Positions 21,862 through 30,443 are shown, counted from the first letter of the stretch. The stretch: 32,379 bases of DNA from Amycolatopsis circi (GCF_003385235.1 NZ_PQIA01000113.1:1-32379), one strand, 5' to 3'. The notes: generated by a model from the letters alone, not told the origin. A program made the numbers and translations.

Positions 21862-23864
21862 CTGGTCTCCGTTCCGAACTGTCCGGAAAGGACGGCCACG
21901 CCGTGCGCGGCCAGTTCCACTTCGGACGATGGCTGAGCGGGATCGGTGAGCAAATCTGTACCGGGTGAAGGCAGGGAAACGGTGACGGCTTCGGCGTTGT
22001 GGTTGAGCAGGAACAGGTAGTCGTCCGCACCGTGCCGCACGATGGCCTGGATGCCGGCCGGCAAACCGGGCAGCACTGGCGAAACTCCGGCGTCGTCGGT
22101 GATCCGGTCGAAGAGTGTGCGCATGACGTCCGGATCTGGCCGGGTGCCGAGATACCAGGCGACGCCCGAGCCGAACTCGTGTCGCGTGACCGCGGGACGA
22201 CCGGCCAGCGGACCTTCACCGAAGGTGGCGATGACGTCCGCGCCTTCGGATTCGATCCATTCGGACCAGATCGTCGCGCCGACAGAAACGCCGTCGAGAT
22301 TGAGGGTCGTGGATCCGCCTTCGGGCAGCGGCCAGAATTCGTCGACGCGCAGGCCGAGAATGTCGCGCAGCGGAGCGGGATAGCCGCCGGTGTACACGCG
22401 GTCGTTCTCGTCGGCGATGCCGGAGAAGAACGACACCACCAGATGCCCGCCACCCTCCACATAGGAGCGGAGGTTGGCGGCGACCGGACTGTCCATCAGG
22501 TACAGATTGGGCACCACCACGAGCTTGTACCCGGAAAGGTCCTTTGCCGGGTGCAGGACGTCGCAGGTCACGTTCGCGTCGAAGAGCGGCGCGTAGTGCG
22601 CCAGGTGGGTTTCGAGCTGGTCGAGGTCATCCGAGGGATGCGAGTTCAGCTCCAGCGCCCACCAGTTGTTCCAGTCGTGCAGGAACGCGACTTCGGCCCG
22701 TACCCGGCTCCCGGCGAGCTGCTGCGTCGCTGCCAATTCCTGGCCGACGTCGCGCACCTCGCGGAAGGTTCGGGTGTCCGGGCCGCCGTGCGGCACCATC
22801 GCGGAGTGGAACTTCTCCGCGCCGCCCGGAGTCTGCCGCCACTGGAAGAACAGCACCGCGTCCGCGCCGCGGGCGACCGCCTGCCAGCTGTCCCGCCGCA
22901 TCGTTCCGGGCGGCTTCGGGCCGTTGCGGGTGCGCCAGTTCACCGCGCTGGGCGCCTGTTCGAGGAGCAGCCACGGTTGACCGTCCTTAAGGGACCGGAC
23001 GAGGTCGTAGGCGAACGCCGCCTCGACGTGCGAGCGCGGATCGTGCGGGTCGGGGTAGGAGTCGAGGCTCACCACGTCCTCGTGCTGCACCCACCGGTGC
23101 CAGTCGAGCGACTTCTGCACGCGGCCGACGAAGTTCGTGGTCACCGGAACATCCGGGGTGATGCGGGTGAGCACCTCGCGTTCGTTGAGGTAGCAGCCGA
23201 GCGACGCGTCGGACGAGAACCGGTGATAGTCCAGCTGATGCGCCGGGTTCGGGAAGGTCGGTGCGACGCGCGGCGGCTGCACCTCGTCGAAGTCGGAGTA
23301 CCGCTGCGACCAGAACGTCGTGCTCCAGGCTTCGTTCAACGCCTCGACGCTGCCGTAACGTTCGGTAAGCCAGCGCCGGAAGTCCACACCGGACTCATCG
23401 CAGTAACAGGCGCGGATATGGCAGCCGAACTCATTGCCGATATGCCACATGTCCAGCGCTGGATGCCCGGCGTACCGATTGGCGACCTGTTCCACCAGCC
23501 GTGCGGCGTGCTCGCGGAACACCGGGCTGGACGGGCAGAACTGTTGCCGCGCACCGGCGGACAGTCGCGTGCCGTCCGCGCGAACCGGCAGGATTTCCGG
23601 ATATTTGTGCGAAAGCCACGGCGGCGGCGAGGCCGTCATGGTGGCGAGACAGGCCCGGACCCCGCCGGAGGCGAGGTTGTCCATCACCGTGTCGAACCAG
23701 CCGAAATCGAATTCTCCGGGCCGCGGTTCGACCTGCGCCCAGGAGAAAATCCCGACGGTCACCATCGAAACCGACGCCTCGGCCATCAGTTTCAGGTCTT
23801 CCGCCCACACGTCGGGCGACCAATGCTCGGGGTTGTAATCCCCGCCGTAATACAGCCGATCCAT
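21858..23864 (-). CDS. GH42 beta-galactosidase (cytoplasmic)
   Basis: 668 residues without signal peptide. N-terminal TIM barrel starts YYGGDYNPEHWSPDVWAEDLKLMAEASVSMVTVGIFSWAQVEP; acid/base E145 in MWHIGNEFGCH and nucleophile E302 in WLLLEQAPSAVNW. C-terminal part has the trimerisation and beta domains (GGHLVVSFFSGIADENDRVY and GSGVAWYLGTRPD). Of the four zinc cysteines of the family, C110, C153 and C155 fit, but the last of the CxCxxC run is serine (CYCDES). It should remove terminal beta-galactose from imported oligosaccharides. Start ATG 23864 shares one base with the aldolase stop (TGATG), so translation is coupled. Confidence 0.93.
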   Translation of the reverse strand: MDRLYYGGDYNPEHWSPDVWAEDLKLMAEASVSMVTVGIFSWAQVEPRPGEFDFGWFDTVMDNLASGGVRACLATMTASPPPWLSHKYPEILPVRADGTRLSAGARQQFCPSSPVFREHAARLVEQVANRYAGHPALDMWHIGNEFGCHIRACYCDESGVDFRRWLTERYGSVEALNEAWSTTFWSQRYSDFDEVQPPRVAPTFPNPAHQLDYHRFSSDASLGCYLNEREVLTRITPDVPVTTNFVGRVQKSLDWHRWVQHEDVVSLDSYPDPHDPRSHVEAAFAYDLVRSLKDGQPWLLLEQAPSAVNWRTRNGPKPPGTMRRDSWQAVARGADAVLFFQWRQTPGGAEKFHSAMVPHGGPDTRTFREVRDVGQELAATQQLAGSRVRAEVAFLHDWNNWWALELNSHPSDDLDQLETHLAHYAPLFDANVTCDVLHPAKDLSGYKLVVVPNLYLMDSPVAANLRSYVEGGGHLVVSFFSGIADENDRVYTGGYPAPLRDILGLRVDEFWPLPEGGSTTLNLDGVSVGATIWSEWIESEGADVIATFGEGPLAGRPAVTRHEFGSGVAWYLGTRPDPDVMRTLFDRITDDAGVSPVLPGLPAGIQAIVRHGADDYLFLLNHNAEAVTVSLPSPGTDLLTDPAQPSSEVELAAHGVAVLSGQFGTETR

Positions 23865-24793
23865 CAGAGGAGACCCGCTTCCGCCAGTTTTCCCTTGATC
23901 TGCAGCAGTTCGTCGTCGTTGAGGGGGAGCTGCGGCGGCGCCATCACCGCGTTGTCGATAAATCCGCGCATCTTCATCGACGCCTTGAACGCGCCGAGCG
24001 CGGCCGAACCGCGGCCCATCCGGTTCGGCGGCGCGACGTCGGTAATGCTGAACAGCGTCAGCAGGCGTTCCTGTTCGCGCCGCGCGGCCTGCGGGTTGCC
24101 GCCGCGGAAGTGGTCGTAGATCAGCACATAGCCGACCGGGTCGACGTTTCCGAGCCCCGGAACCGCACCGTCCGCGCCTTGCGCGAGCGCGGAGTCCACC
24201 AGCAGTTCGGAGCCGGTGAACACAGCGAACTGCTCCAGACCGCGTTCCCGGCGCTGCTGAAGCACAAGGCGGAATCCGGCCTCGTCGCCGCTGGAATCCT
24301 TGAGCCCGGCCAAAACGCCGTCCGCGGCCAGGTTCAGCACCAGGTCGCGGTCGAGCTTCGTGTGCACGGCCATCGGGATGTCGTAGGCGAAAATCGGCAG
24401 CGACGTCCGCTCGTGCAGCAGCCGGAAATGCCGGTCGATCTCCGCGACGTGCGTGCGGGTGTAGTACGGCGCGGTCACCACGATCGCGTCCGCACCGGCC
24501 GCTTCGGCGGTCTTGACGTGCTCCGCGACGCGCAAGGTCGTCATGTCGATACAGCCGGCGAGCACCGGGACCCGGCCGGCGACCTGGTCGACCGCGGTTT
24601 CGAGGGCGATCCGCCGCTGGTCGTCGGGCAGGAAGGCGACCTCGCTGGACGAACCGAGCACGAAGATCCCGTGCACGCCGGCGTCGAGCTGGAATTCGAT
24701 GTGCCGCCGCAGCGACGCGGTGTCCACGGTGAAATCGTCGTGGAACGGCGTGCACAGCGGCGGGATGATGCCGGCGAACTTGGGCGCAGTCAT
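23864..24793 (-). CDS. DapA/NanA-family class I aldolase (dihydrodipicolinate synthase-like)
   Basis: 309 residues, (beta/alpha)8 lyase forming a Schiff base with a 2-oxo acid. Y137 (FAYDIP) and K165 (LAGLKDSSGD) are the catalytic pair; the substrate loop is GSSSE (47-51) rather than GTTGE of true DapA or GSTGE of N-acetylneuraminate lyase. Operon position between a sugar importer and sialidase/beta-galactosidase suggests a sugar-derived 2-oxo acid, sialic acid being the obvious candidate, but the altered loop leaves this open. Starts ATG 24793 in a 4-nt ATGA overlap with the ATPase gene. Confidence 0.88.
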   Translation of the reverse strand: MTAPKFAGIIPPLCTPFHDDFTVDTASLRRHIEFQLDAGVHGIFVLGSSSEVAFLPDDQRRIALETAVDQVAGRVPVLAGCIDMTTLRVAEHVKTAEAAGADAIVVTAPYYTRTHVAEIDRHFRLLHERTSLPIFAYDIPMAVHTKLDRDLVLNLAADGVLAGLKDSSGDEAGFRLVLQQRRERGLEQFAVFTGSELLVDSALAQGADGAVPGLGNVDPVGYVLIYDHFRGGNPQAARREQERLLTLFSITDVAPPNRMGRGSAALGAFKASMKMRGFIDNAVMAPPQLPLNDDELLQIKGKLAEAGLL

Positions 24794-25749
24794 GAGGCAG
24801 TCACTCCGATTTCTGGGTGGATGCAGCGGTAGGTGTGCTCGTCCGGCCCGGACTGCGGTGGCAAGGCCAGGGAGCATTCATCGGTGGCTTTCGGGCAGCG
24901 CGTGTGGAACGGACAGCCGGGCGGCGGCGCGGTCGCCGACGGCACTGGTCCACTGAGGACAATCGGTTCCACCGGGTGCAGCAGGCTCGGCGTCGCCGAG
25001 AACAGCGCCCGGGTGTACGGATGGTGCGCGTGGTGCGGCAGTTCGGCGGCCGGGGCCTGCTCGACGATGCGGCCGAGGTACATCGTCACGATGCGGTCGC
25101 TCATCCGGCGCACGGTCTGGATGTCGTGCGACACGAACACCATCGCCAGTTCGAGCTGTTCGCGCAGTTCCAGCAACAGGTTCAGGATCTGCGCGCGCAC
25201 CGAAACGTCCAAAGCGGACGTTGGCTCGTCGGCCACCAGCAACGCCGGTCGCAGGGCGAGCGCGCGGGCGATCGCCACGCGTTGCCGCTGTCCGCCGGAC
25301 AGTTGCGACGGCAGCGCGTCGGCCACACTGGACGGCAGCCCGACGAGGTTCATCAGCTCGCGGACCCGGTCGGCGCGTTCCTCGGAGGTGCCCACCTGAT
25401 GCACGTCGAGCGGGTCGCGCAGGATCTTCGTGACGGGCAGCCGCCGGTTCAGCGCGGTCGACGGGTCCTGGAAGATCATCCCGACGGTGCGGCCCAGTTC
25501 GGCCGGACGCAATGCGGACAGTGGCTGGCCCGCGTAACGCACCGTGCCGGAAGTGGGCTTTTGAAGCCCGACCAGCACTTTGGCCAAAGTGGACTTTCCG
25601 CAGCCGGATTCGCCGACCACGCCGACGGTTTCGCCCTTCGCGATGGTCAGGGTGGCGTCGGTGAGCGCGTACACCCGGTTGTGCCCGAACAGGCTGGACC
25701 CGCGGATCTTGTGCACGACGTGCACGCCGTCGACCTCGACCAGGCTCAT
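24790..25749 (-). CDS. ABC importer ATP-binding protein, peptide/glycan family (OppF/DppF-like)
   Basis: 319 residues. Walker A GESGCGKST (46-54), Q-loop FQDP, signature LSGGQRQRVAIARAL (150-164), Walker B LLVADEPTSALD (170-181), H-loop VFVSHD, and the oligopeptide-family C-terminal extension with HPYTRALFSATP and cysteines in GCPFHTRCPKATDECS. Powers the importer with the ATPase half of the next protein upstream. SD AAGGAGGTG is a perfect consensus 7 nt before ATG 25749, but both lie in an inverted repeat. The 82-nt gap upstream is the largest in an operon otherwise full of overlaps. Confidence 0.93.
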   Translation of the reverse strand: MSLVEVDGVHVVHKIRGSSLFGHNRVYALTDATLTIAKGETVGVVGESGCGKSTLAKVLVGLQKPTSGTVRYAGQPLSALRPAELGRTVGMIFQDPSTALNRRLPVTKILRDPLDVHQVGTSEERADRVRELMNLVGLPSSVADALPSQLSGGQRQRVAIARALALRPALLVADEPTSALDVSVRAQILNLLLELREQLELAMVFVSHDIQTVRRMSDRIVTMYLGRIVEQAPAAELPHHAHHPYTRALFSATPSLLHPVEPIVLSGPVPSATAPPPGCPFHTRCPKATDECSLALPPQSGPDEHTYRCIHPEIGVTAS

Positions 25750-25802
25750 GCCGACACCTCCTTAAGGAGTTTCACGCTGGTCGATCGGGAGGTGTCGGCA
25801 TG
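25736..25802 (-). promoter_or_regulatory. RNA structure sequestering the SD and start codon of the second ATPase gene
   Basis: In the mRNA (minus strand) CATGCCGACACCTCC (25802-25788) is perfectly complementary to GGAGGTGTCGGCATG (25761-25747), which is the SD plus start codon; spacer 26 nt. A second perfect pairing TCGACCAG (25784-25777) with CTGGTCGA (25743-25736, codons 3-5) interleaves with it, so the two are alternatives or form a pseudoknot. A third local hairpin CTCC-TTAA-GGAG (25769-25758) also masks the SD. This looks like a translational switch; ligand or protein trigger unknown. Confidence 0.6.
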
Positions 25803-25831
25803 AATAGCAATGATTCGCTTGCAAGCTGCGC

Positions 25832-27793
25832 TCATGCCTGCGCTCCTTCCGCCATCGCCGCGACCGGGTTCTCAGCGGGGTAGTGGCAAGCGACGAGATG
25901 CCCGTTGCCCGCGGGTTCAGGAGCGACCTCGAAGCAGTGCCCGCGAGCGGCGGGACAGCGGCTCGCGAACCGGCAACCAGGCGGGAAGTCCGCCGGTGAC
26001 GGCACGACGCCCTTGATCTGGGTGAGCGTCGCTTCGTTCTCCTCCAGCGACAGCACCGCGCTGAGCAGGCCGCGGGTGTAGTGGTGCTGCGGCGCGCCGA
26101 CGACGGCCGCGGTCGCGCCGGTCTCGGCGACCTGCCCGCCGTACATCACGACAACCCGGTCGGCGATGTCGGATACCAGCGCGAGGTCGTGAGATACCAG
26201 CACCAGCGCGAAACCCAGCTCTTCTTGCAGCCGCAGCAAAAGCGCCATGATCTGGGCCTGCACGGTCACGTCGAGCGCCGTCGTCGGCTCGTCGGCCACG
26301 ATCAGCTTCGGGCTTCGCGACAGTGCCATCGCGATCAGCACGCGCTGCCGTTGCCCGCCGGACAGCTCGTGCGGATACGCCCGAAGCGTCCGGCCCGGAT
26401 CGAGGTTGACCAGTTCCAGCAGCTCTTCCGGCGTGCGAGTGCCGCCGCGCCGGGCGAATTGCTTGAGCTGCGCGCGGATCGTCATCGCCGGGTTCAGCGA
26501 GCTGAGCGCGTCCTGGTACACCATCGCCAGGTCGTGCCCGAGGTGCCGGCGGCGGACGCTCGGCTTCATGGTGAGCAGGTCGTCGCCCGCGAACCGGATC
26601 TCGCCGCTGAGCCGCGCGGCGTCCGGCTGCAGCCCCATGATCGACAGCGCGGTGAGCGACTTCCCGCAGCCCGATTCGCCGATCAACCCGAGCACCTCGC
26701 CGGAACGGACCGAAAAGGACACTCCGTCGACCACGTTCACGCCGTTGTGCCGGTCTGGGAACGAGATCGCGAGATTTTCCACCGCCAGCACGGTTTCCCG
26801 TCCGGACAGCTCTCGCGCCTTCGCCGCCAGCCGTTGCCCGGCTTCGCGCAGACCGCGCAGCGGCAGCACCGGCGCGGTGGCCTCCGGGGCCAGTTCGATC
26901 TGCTGCGCCGCTTCGGCCGCCTTCGCGGTGCGAGCCGACGGCGCGGCCCAAGCGTCGGAGATCCCCTCGGAGAGAATGTTCAACGCCAGCACGGTGAGCA
27001 GGATCAGCAGTCCGGGGAACAGCGTCGCCCACCAGCCGCCGGTCAGCACGAGGTCCTTGCCGTCCGCGAGTACCGAGCCCCACGACGGATCGGGCGGCTG
27101 GATCCCCGCGCCGATGAACGACAGCGACGCCTCGAACACGATCGCGTCCGCGACGGTCACCGTGCAGTACACGAGGATCGGCGCGGCGCAGTTGACCGCG
27201 ACGTGCCGGGCGAGGATGAACAGCCGTTTCGCGCCGATCACCCGCTCGGCCGCGACGTAGTCCTCACCATATTGTGCGAGCACGTTCGCCCGCACCACTC
27301 GCGCCACCGGGGCCATGTTGAGGAAGCCGATGGCGAGGATCAGCACGAGAATGCCGCGGCCGAACACCGCCACCAGCACCGCGGCGAGCGCGATGCCCGG
27401 GAAGGCCATCAGGACGTCGAGTACCCGCATGACCAGGCCGTCGACCCGGCGGCCGGACGTCGCCGCGAACGACCCGACGACGATGCCCGCGACCAGCGCG
27501 AGCAGCGTCGCGCCGAGCCCGATCGCGAGCGACCAGCGGGTGCCCGCGACGAGCCGGGAGAAGATGTCGCGGCCGGACTGGTCGGTGCCGAACCAGTGCG
27601 CCGCGCTCGGCCCGCCGGTGTCGGTGCTGAGCACGTCCGGATTGTGCGTGGCCAGGACGGTGCCGAGGACCGCGACGAGCCCGAGCACGACGAGCACGGC
27701 CAGCGCGATCCAGGAGGACAGGGGAAGTCGCCGGAACCGGACGCCGGGCCGAGACAGCCGGGCGGTGAGATTCGGGCGGAGAACTGGGCGCAT
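25832..27793 (-). CDS. ABC importer permease-ATPase fusion (OppC-OppD-like)
   Basis: 653 residues. About 1-300 is a DppC/OppC-type permease: N-terminal membrane segment, GTDQSGRDIFSRLVAGTRWSL, five further segments, and the EAA loop VAAERVIGAKRLFILARHVAVN, ending with ASLSFIGAGIQPPDPSWGSVLADG. A linker leads to an ABC ATPase from about 345: Walker A GESGCGKSL, signature LSGGQRQRVLIAMAL, Walker B LIVADEPTTALD, VSHD, and the C-terminal CRFASRCPAARGHC. Such fusions are known in actinobacterial peptide-family importers, including the sialic acid importer of C. glutamicum as I recall it. Start ATG 27793 overlaps the micro-ORF stop (TGATG); GTG 27796 is possible. Confidence 0.9.
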   Translation of the reverse strand: MRPVLRPNLTARLSRPGVRFRRLPLSSWIALAVLVVLGLVAVLGTVLATHNPDVLSTDTGGPSAAHWFGTDQSGRDIFSRLVAGTRWSLAIGLGATLLALVAGIVVGSFAATSGRRVDGLVMRVLDVLMAFPGIALAAVLVAVFGRGILVLILAIGFLNMAPVARVVRANVLAQYGEDYVAAERVIGAKRLFILARHVAVNCAAPILVYCTVTVADAIVFEASLSFIGAGIQPPDPSWGSVLADGKDLVLTGGWWATLFPGLLILLTVLALNILSEGISDAWAAPSARTAKAAEAAQQIELAPEATAPVLPLRGLREAGQRLAAKARELSGRETVLAVENLAISFPDRHNGVNVVDGVSFSVRSGEVLGLIGESGCGKSLTALSIMGLQPDAARLSGEIRFAGDDLLTMKPSVRRRHLGHDLAMVYQDALSSLNPAMTIRAQLKQFARRGGTRTPEELLELVNLDPGRTLRAYPHELSGGQRQRVLIAMALSRSPKLIVADEPTTALDVTVQAQIMALLLRLQEELGFALVLVSHDLALVSDIADRVVVMYGGQVAETGATAAVVGAPQHHYTRGLLSAVLSLEENEATLTQIKGVVPSPADFPPGCRFASRCPAARGHCFEVAPEPAGNGHLVACHYPAENPVAAMAEGAQA

Positions 27794-27921
27794 CACGAGC
27801 GGCTCCGCGGACGGGGATTGGCGGCGGGGCAGAGCAAGCCGACGAGGAGGTTCGGGCGCATCACGAGCGGCTCCGCAGGCGGGGGTTGGCGACGAGGTAG
27901 AGCACGTCGACGATGAGGTTC
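27786..27921. repeat. 68-bp tandem duplication at the permease/permease-ATPase junction
   Basis: Unit 1 is 27786-27853 and unit 2 is 27854-27921. Both open GGGCGCATCACGAGCGGCTC and close GAGGTTC, with about ten differences. Each unit carries a TGATG stop/start signal and the coding end of the upstream permease (C-terminal RLRSRS; PRPRSRS in the other). Confidence 0.92.
27793..27861 (-). CDS. Micro-ORF (22 aa) created by the duplication, coupled at both ends
   Basis: Reading from ATG 27861-27859, which overlaps the permease TGA as TGATG, an open frame of 22 codons runs to TGA 27795-27793, which again overlaps the permease-ATPase ATG as TGATG. The peptide begins MRPNLLVGLL and ends NPRPRSRS, combining the first codons of the downstream gene with the last of the upstream one. 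It probably relays terminating ribosomes from one gene to the next rather than making a useful peptide (inference). Confidence 0.5.
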   Translation of the reverse strand: MRPNLLVGLLCPAANPRPRSRS

Positions 27922-28820
27922 ACGAGCACGAACCCGGCCGCGATGGTGATGACGAAGCCCTGCACCTTGGCGGTGTCGCCGTCCTGCACGGCCTGGATCA
28001 TGTTCTGGCCCATGCCGGGCAGCGCGAACATCGTCTCGATCACCACCGCGCCGCCGAGCAGGTAGCCGACCCGCAGGCCGAGCACGGTCAGCGGGTTGAC
28101 CAGGGCGTTGCGCAGCACGTTCCGCCCGACCACCACGACCGGCGGCAGCCCGCCGCCGCGCGCGGTGCGCACGTAGTCCTTGTCGAGTTCCTCGACCATC
28201 GACGTCCGGATCACCCGGGTCAGCTGCGCCGCGACCGGCGCGGACAGCGCGATCGCGGGCAGCGTCAGCGAGTTCAGCCAGCCGGAGAACGAATCCGCCG
28301 GGCTGACGTAGCCGCTGGTGGGGAACAGTCCCTTGCCCACGGCCAGCCATTGCACCAGCAGCAGCGCGATCCAGAACGCGGGCGCGGCGACGCCGGCGAG
28401 CGTCACGAAGCGGATCAGGTGGTCCGGCCAGCGGCCGCGGAACAACGCCGACGTCACGCCGAGCACGACCGAGACGACGAGCGCGAGCGCCAAGCCCAGC
28501 AGGGTCAGCTGCAGGGTGAGCGGGAGCGCGGTGGCGATGGTCTGGCCCACCGGCTCCTTGGTGATCACGCTCGTGCCGAAGTCGCCTTGCAGCAGATGCC
28601 ACACGAAATGCACGTACTGCAGCGGCAACGGGTCGAGCAGGCCGTTCTGCTCACGGAACTGCTGGAGCTGATCGGCGGTGGCGTTGGCTCCGTTGAACGC
28701 GGCCATCGCCGGGTCGACCGGCGAGAACCGCATCACGATGAACACGAACAGGATCACGCCGAGCAACAGCGGGATCAGGGCGAGGATGCGACCGGCCAGC
28801 ATCCGCACGACGACTGTCAC
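27861..28820 (-). CDS. ABC importer permease (OppB/DppB-like)
   Basis: 319 residues, six membrane segments. N-terminal ILALIPLLLGVILFVFIVMRFSPVDPA is the standard DppB start; QYVHFVWHLLQGDFGTSVITKEPV, VTLAGVAAPAFWIALLL and the EAA-type loop RTARGGGLPPVVVVGRNVLRNALVNPLT follow; VGYLLGGAVVIETMFALPGMGQ and the C-terminal DVLYLVANPRLR close it. Partner of the fused permease encoded next. Start GTG 28820, 15 nt after the binding-protein stop. Confidence 0.93.
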   Translation of the reverse strand: MTVVVRMLAGRILALIPLLLGVILFVFIVMRFSPVDPAMAAFNGANATADQLQQFREQNGLLDPLPLQYVHFVWHLLQGDFGTSVITKEPVGQTIATALPLTLQLTLLGLALALVVSVVLGVTSALFRGRWPDHLIRFVTLAGVAAPAFWIALLLVQWLAVGKGLFPTSGYVSPADSFSGWLNSLTLPAIALSAPVAAQLTRVIRTSMVEELDKDYVRTARGGGLPPVVVVGRNVLRNALVNPLTVLGLRVGYLLGGAVVIETMFALPGMGQNMIQAVQDGDTAKVQGFVITIAAGFVLVNLIVDVLYLVANPRLRSRS

Positions 28821-28835
28821 TTCCGGGGCCTCCCG

Positions 28836-30443
28836 TCAGACCGGTTTGGCCTGGTTGAGGTAGATGCCCGGGTAGCCCTGGGCACGCACGCCGCTGATCG
28901 CCTTCGGGTCCCACGCGGTGCCCATCTGCGTGAAGACGATCGGGTAGATCACCGCCTGCTCGGAAATCTGGTCGAGCAATTGCTTGTACAGCCCGCCGCG
29001 TTTGGCCTCGTCGGTTTCCGCGGCAGCCTTGTCCTGCAACGCCAGCAACGCGTTGGTGTCGTCGCCGCTCCAGCGCGCGTACTTCGTCATGAGGACCGAC
29101 TGCGCGTCGTAGTAGTAGCGGATCAGCAGGTCCGGGTCGTTGCCGAACTGCAGCGGGTTGTTCGTGGTGGCCACGACCTGGAAGTCGTCGCCGTTGTCCA
29201 GTTTGGAGAACAGCGCCTTGGTGTCCTGGGAGTCCAAAGTGGTCTGCACGCCGATCGCGTCCCAGCCCTCCTTGATCACCTTGACGCAGTCGAGGACCAG
29301 CGAAGTGTTCGTTGTGGACAGAGAGATCTTCAGACCGCTGACGCCCGCTTCGGCGAGCAGTTGCTTGGCTTTTCCCGGATTGAAATTGAAGTCCTGCGAC
29401 GCGGGCTGCGAACCGGGCAGCTTCGGGTTGATGAAGGAGGTGCCCGCGGTGCCGGTGCCGCGCAGGCCGATTTCGATCATCTTCTTCTTGTCGATGGCGT
29501 AATGCAGCGCCTGGCGGACCCGCTTGTCGGCGAACGGCGTGTGCTTGGTGTTGAAGAGGAGGAACAGATTGTTGCCGCCGTCGGCGAATTCGACCGTGCG
29601 GCCCGCCTTGCGCAGCTGCTCGGCGTTGGCGGGCGGGATGTTCTCGGCGATCTGCGCGTCCGGCTTCGCTCCGGAGATCGCCGCGACCCGGGGCGCGGAA
29701 TCCACAATGGACTTCCAGAGCATCTTGTCGTACGCGGCCGGGCGCGGGCCGTTGTAGTCGGCGAACTTCTCGAACGAGGTGTGCGACAGCGGAGCCTGTT
29801 CGGTGATCTTGTACGGCCCGGAGCCGACGACCTTGCCCGCCGCGGCGGCCTTCCAGTTGTTCTCGAACACGTGCTTGGGCACGATCTTGCAGATCTGGAT
29901 CCGCTGCAGCGCGTACGGGAACGCGAACTTCAGATTGAACTCGACGGTCTTGGCGTCGACCTTGGTGACCGACTCCAGCCACTGCGAGAAGAAGCTGTGG
30001 ATGAGCACGTTCTCTTTGGGATCGAGCGCGCGGGCGTAGGTGAACACGACGTCGTCGGCGGTCACCGGCTGTCCGTCGTGCCACTTCGCGCCGTCGCGCA
30101 ATTCGAAGCGCAGCTTGGTGCTCTTGAGATCGGCCGGCAGCGCTTTGGCCAGGCCGGGGAAGGGTTCCCGGGTGACCGGGTCGCCCTCGACGAGCGACTC
30201 GTAGCTGTGCAGGATGGCCGCCATCGCGAACGCCGACGCGGTCTGCAGCGGGTCCCAGGTCTGGTTGTTGCCGTACCCGATCACCGCGGTGACGGAACCG
30301 GACGAATTGCCGGTTTTGTTGGTCGACGCGGGACCGCCGCACGCGGCGAGCGTCGACGAAACCGCTGCGGCAGCCCCGGCGAGGCCGGCGTAGCGCAGCA
30401 GTGCGCGCCGGTTGAACTGAGTCCCCATGGCGGTTCGGGACAT
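28836..30443 (-). CDS. ABC importer substrate-binding lipoprotein (SBP_bac_5 family)
   Basis: 535 residues. Signal region MSRTAMGTQFNRRALLRYAG with twin arginines at 12-13 and a lipobox LAAC (C35), so probably Tat-exported and lipid-anchored. Mature part is a family 5 binding protein: WDPLQTASAFAMAAILHSYESLV, LRFELRDGAKWHDGQPVTADDVVFTY (the family signature), VRQALHYAIDKKKMI. This family takes up peptides but also sugars, and sialic acid in some bacteria. First gene of the operon; start ATG 30443 with SD AGGAG 6 nt upstream; an in-frame ATG at codon 6 is possible but leaves less of the signal. Confidence 0.92.
   Translation of the reverse strand: MSRTAMGTQFNRRALLRYAGLAGAAAAVSSTLAACGGPASTNKTGNSSGSVTAVIGYGNNQTWDPLQTASAFAMAAILHSYESLVEGDPVTREPFPGLAKALPADLKSTKLRFELRDGAKWHDGQPVTADDVVFTYARALDPKENVLIHSFFSQWLESVTKVDAKTVEFNLKFAFPYALQRIQICKIVPKHVFENNWKAAAAGKVVGSGPYKITEQAPLSHTSFEKFADYNGPRPAAYDKMLWKSIVDSAPRVAAISGAKPDAQIAENIPPANAEQLRKAGRTVEFADGGNNLFLLFNTKHTPFADKRVRQALHYAIDKKKMIEIGLRGTGTAGTSFINPKLPGSQPASQDFNFNPGKAKQLLAEAGVSGLKISLSTTNTSLVLDCVKVIKEGWDAIGVQTTLDSQDTKALFSKLDNGDDFQVVATTNNPLQFGNDPDLLIRYYYDAQSVLMTKYARWSGDDTNALLALQDKAAAETDEAKRGGLYKQLLDQISEQAVIYPIVFTQMGTAWDPKAISGVRAQGYPGIYLNQAKPV

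Noticed and set aside
21999..24119. 706-codon plus-strand open frame opposite the beta-galactosidase
   Set aside because: Shadow frame; the minus-strand GH42 protein carries both catalytic glutamates and full family length.
25817..25826. Palindrome GCTTGCAAGC near the permease-ATPase stop
   Set aside because: Only 10 bp and inside a few bases of coding end; expected by chance at this scale.
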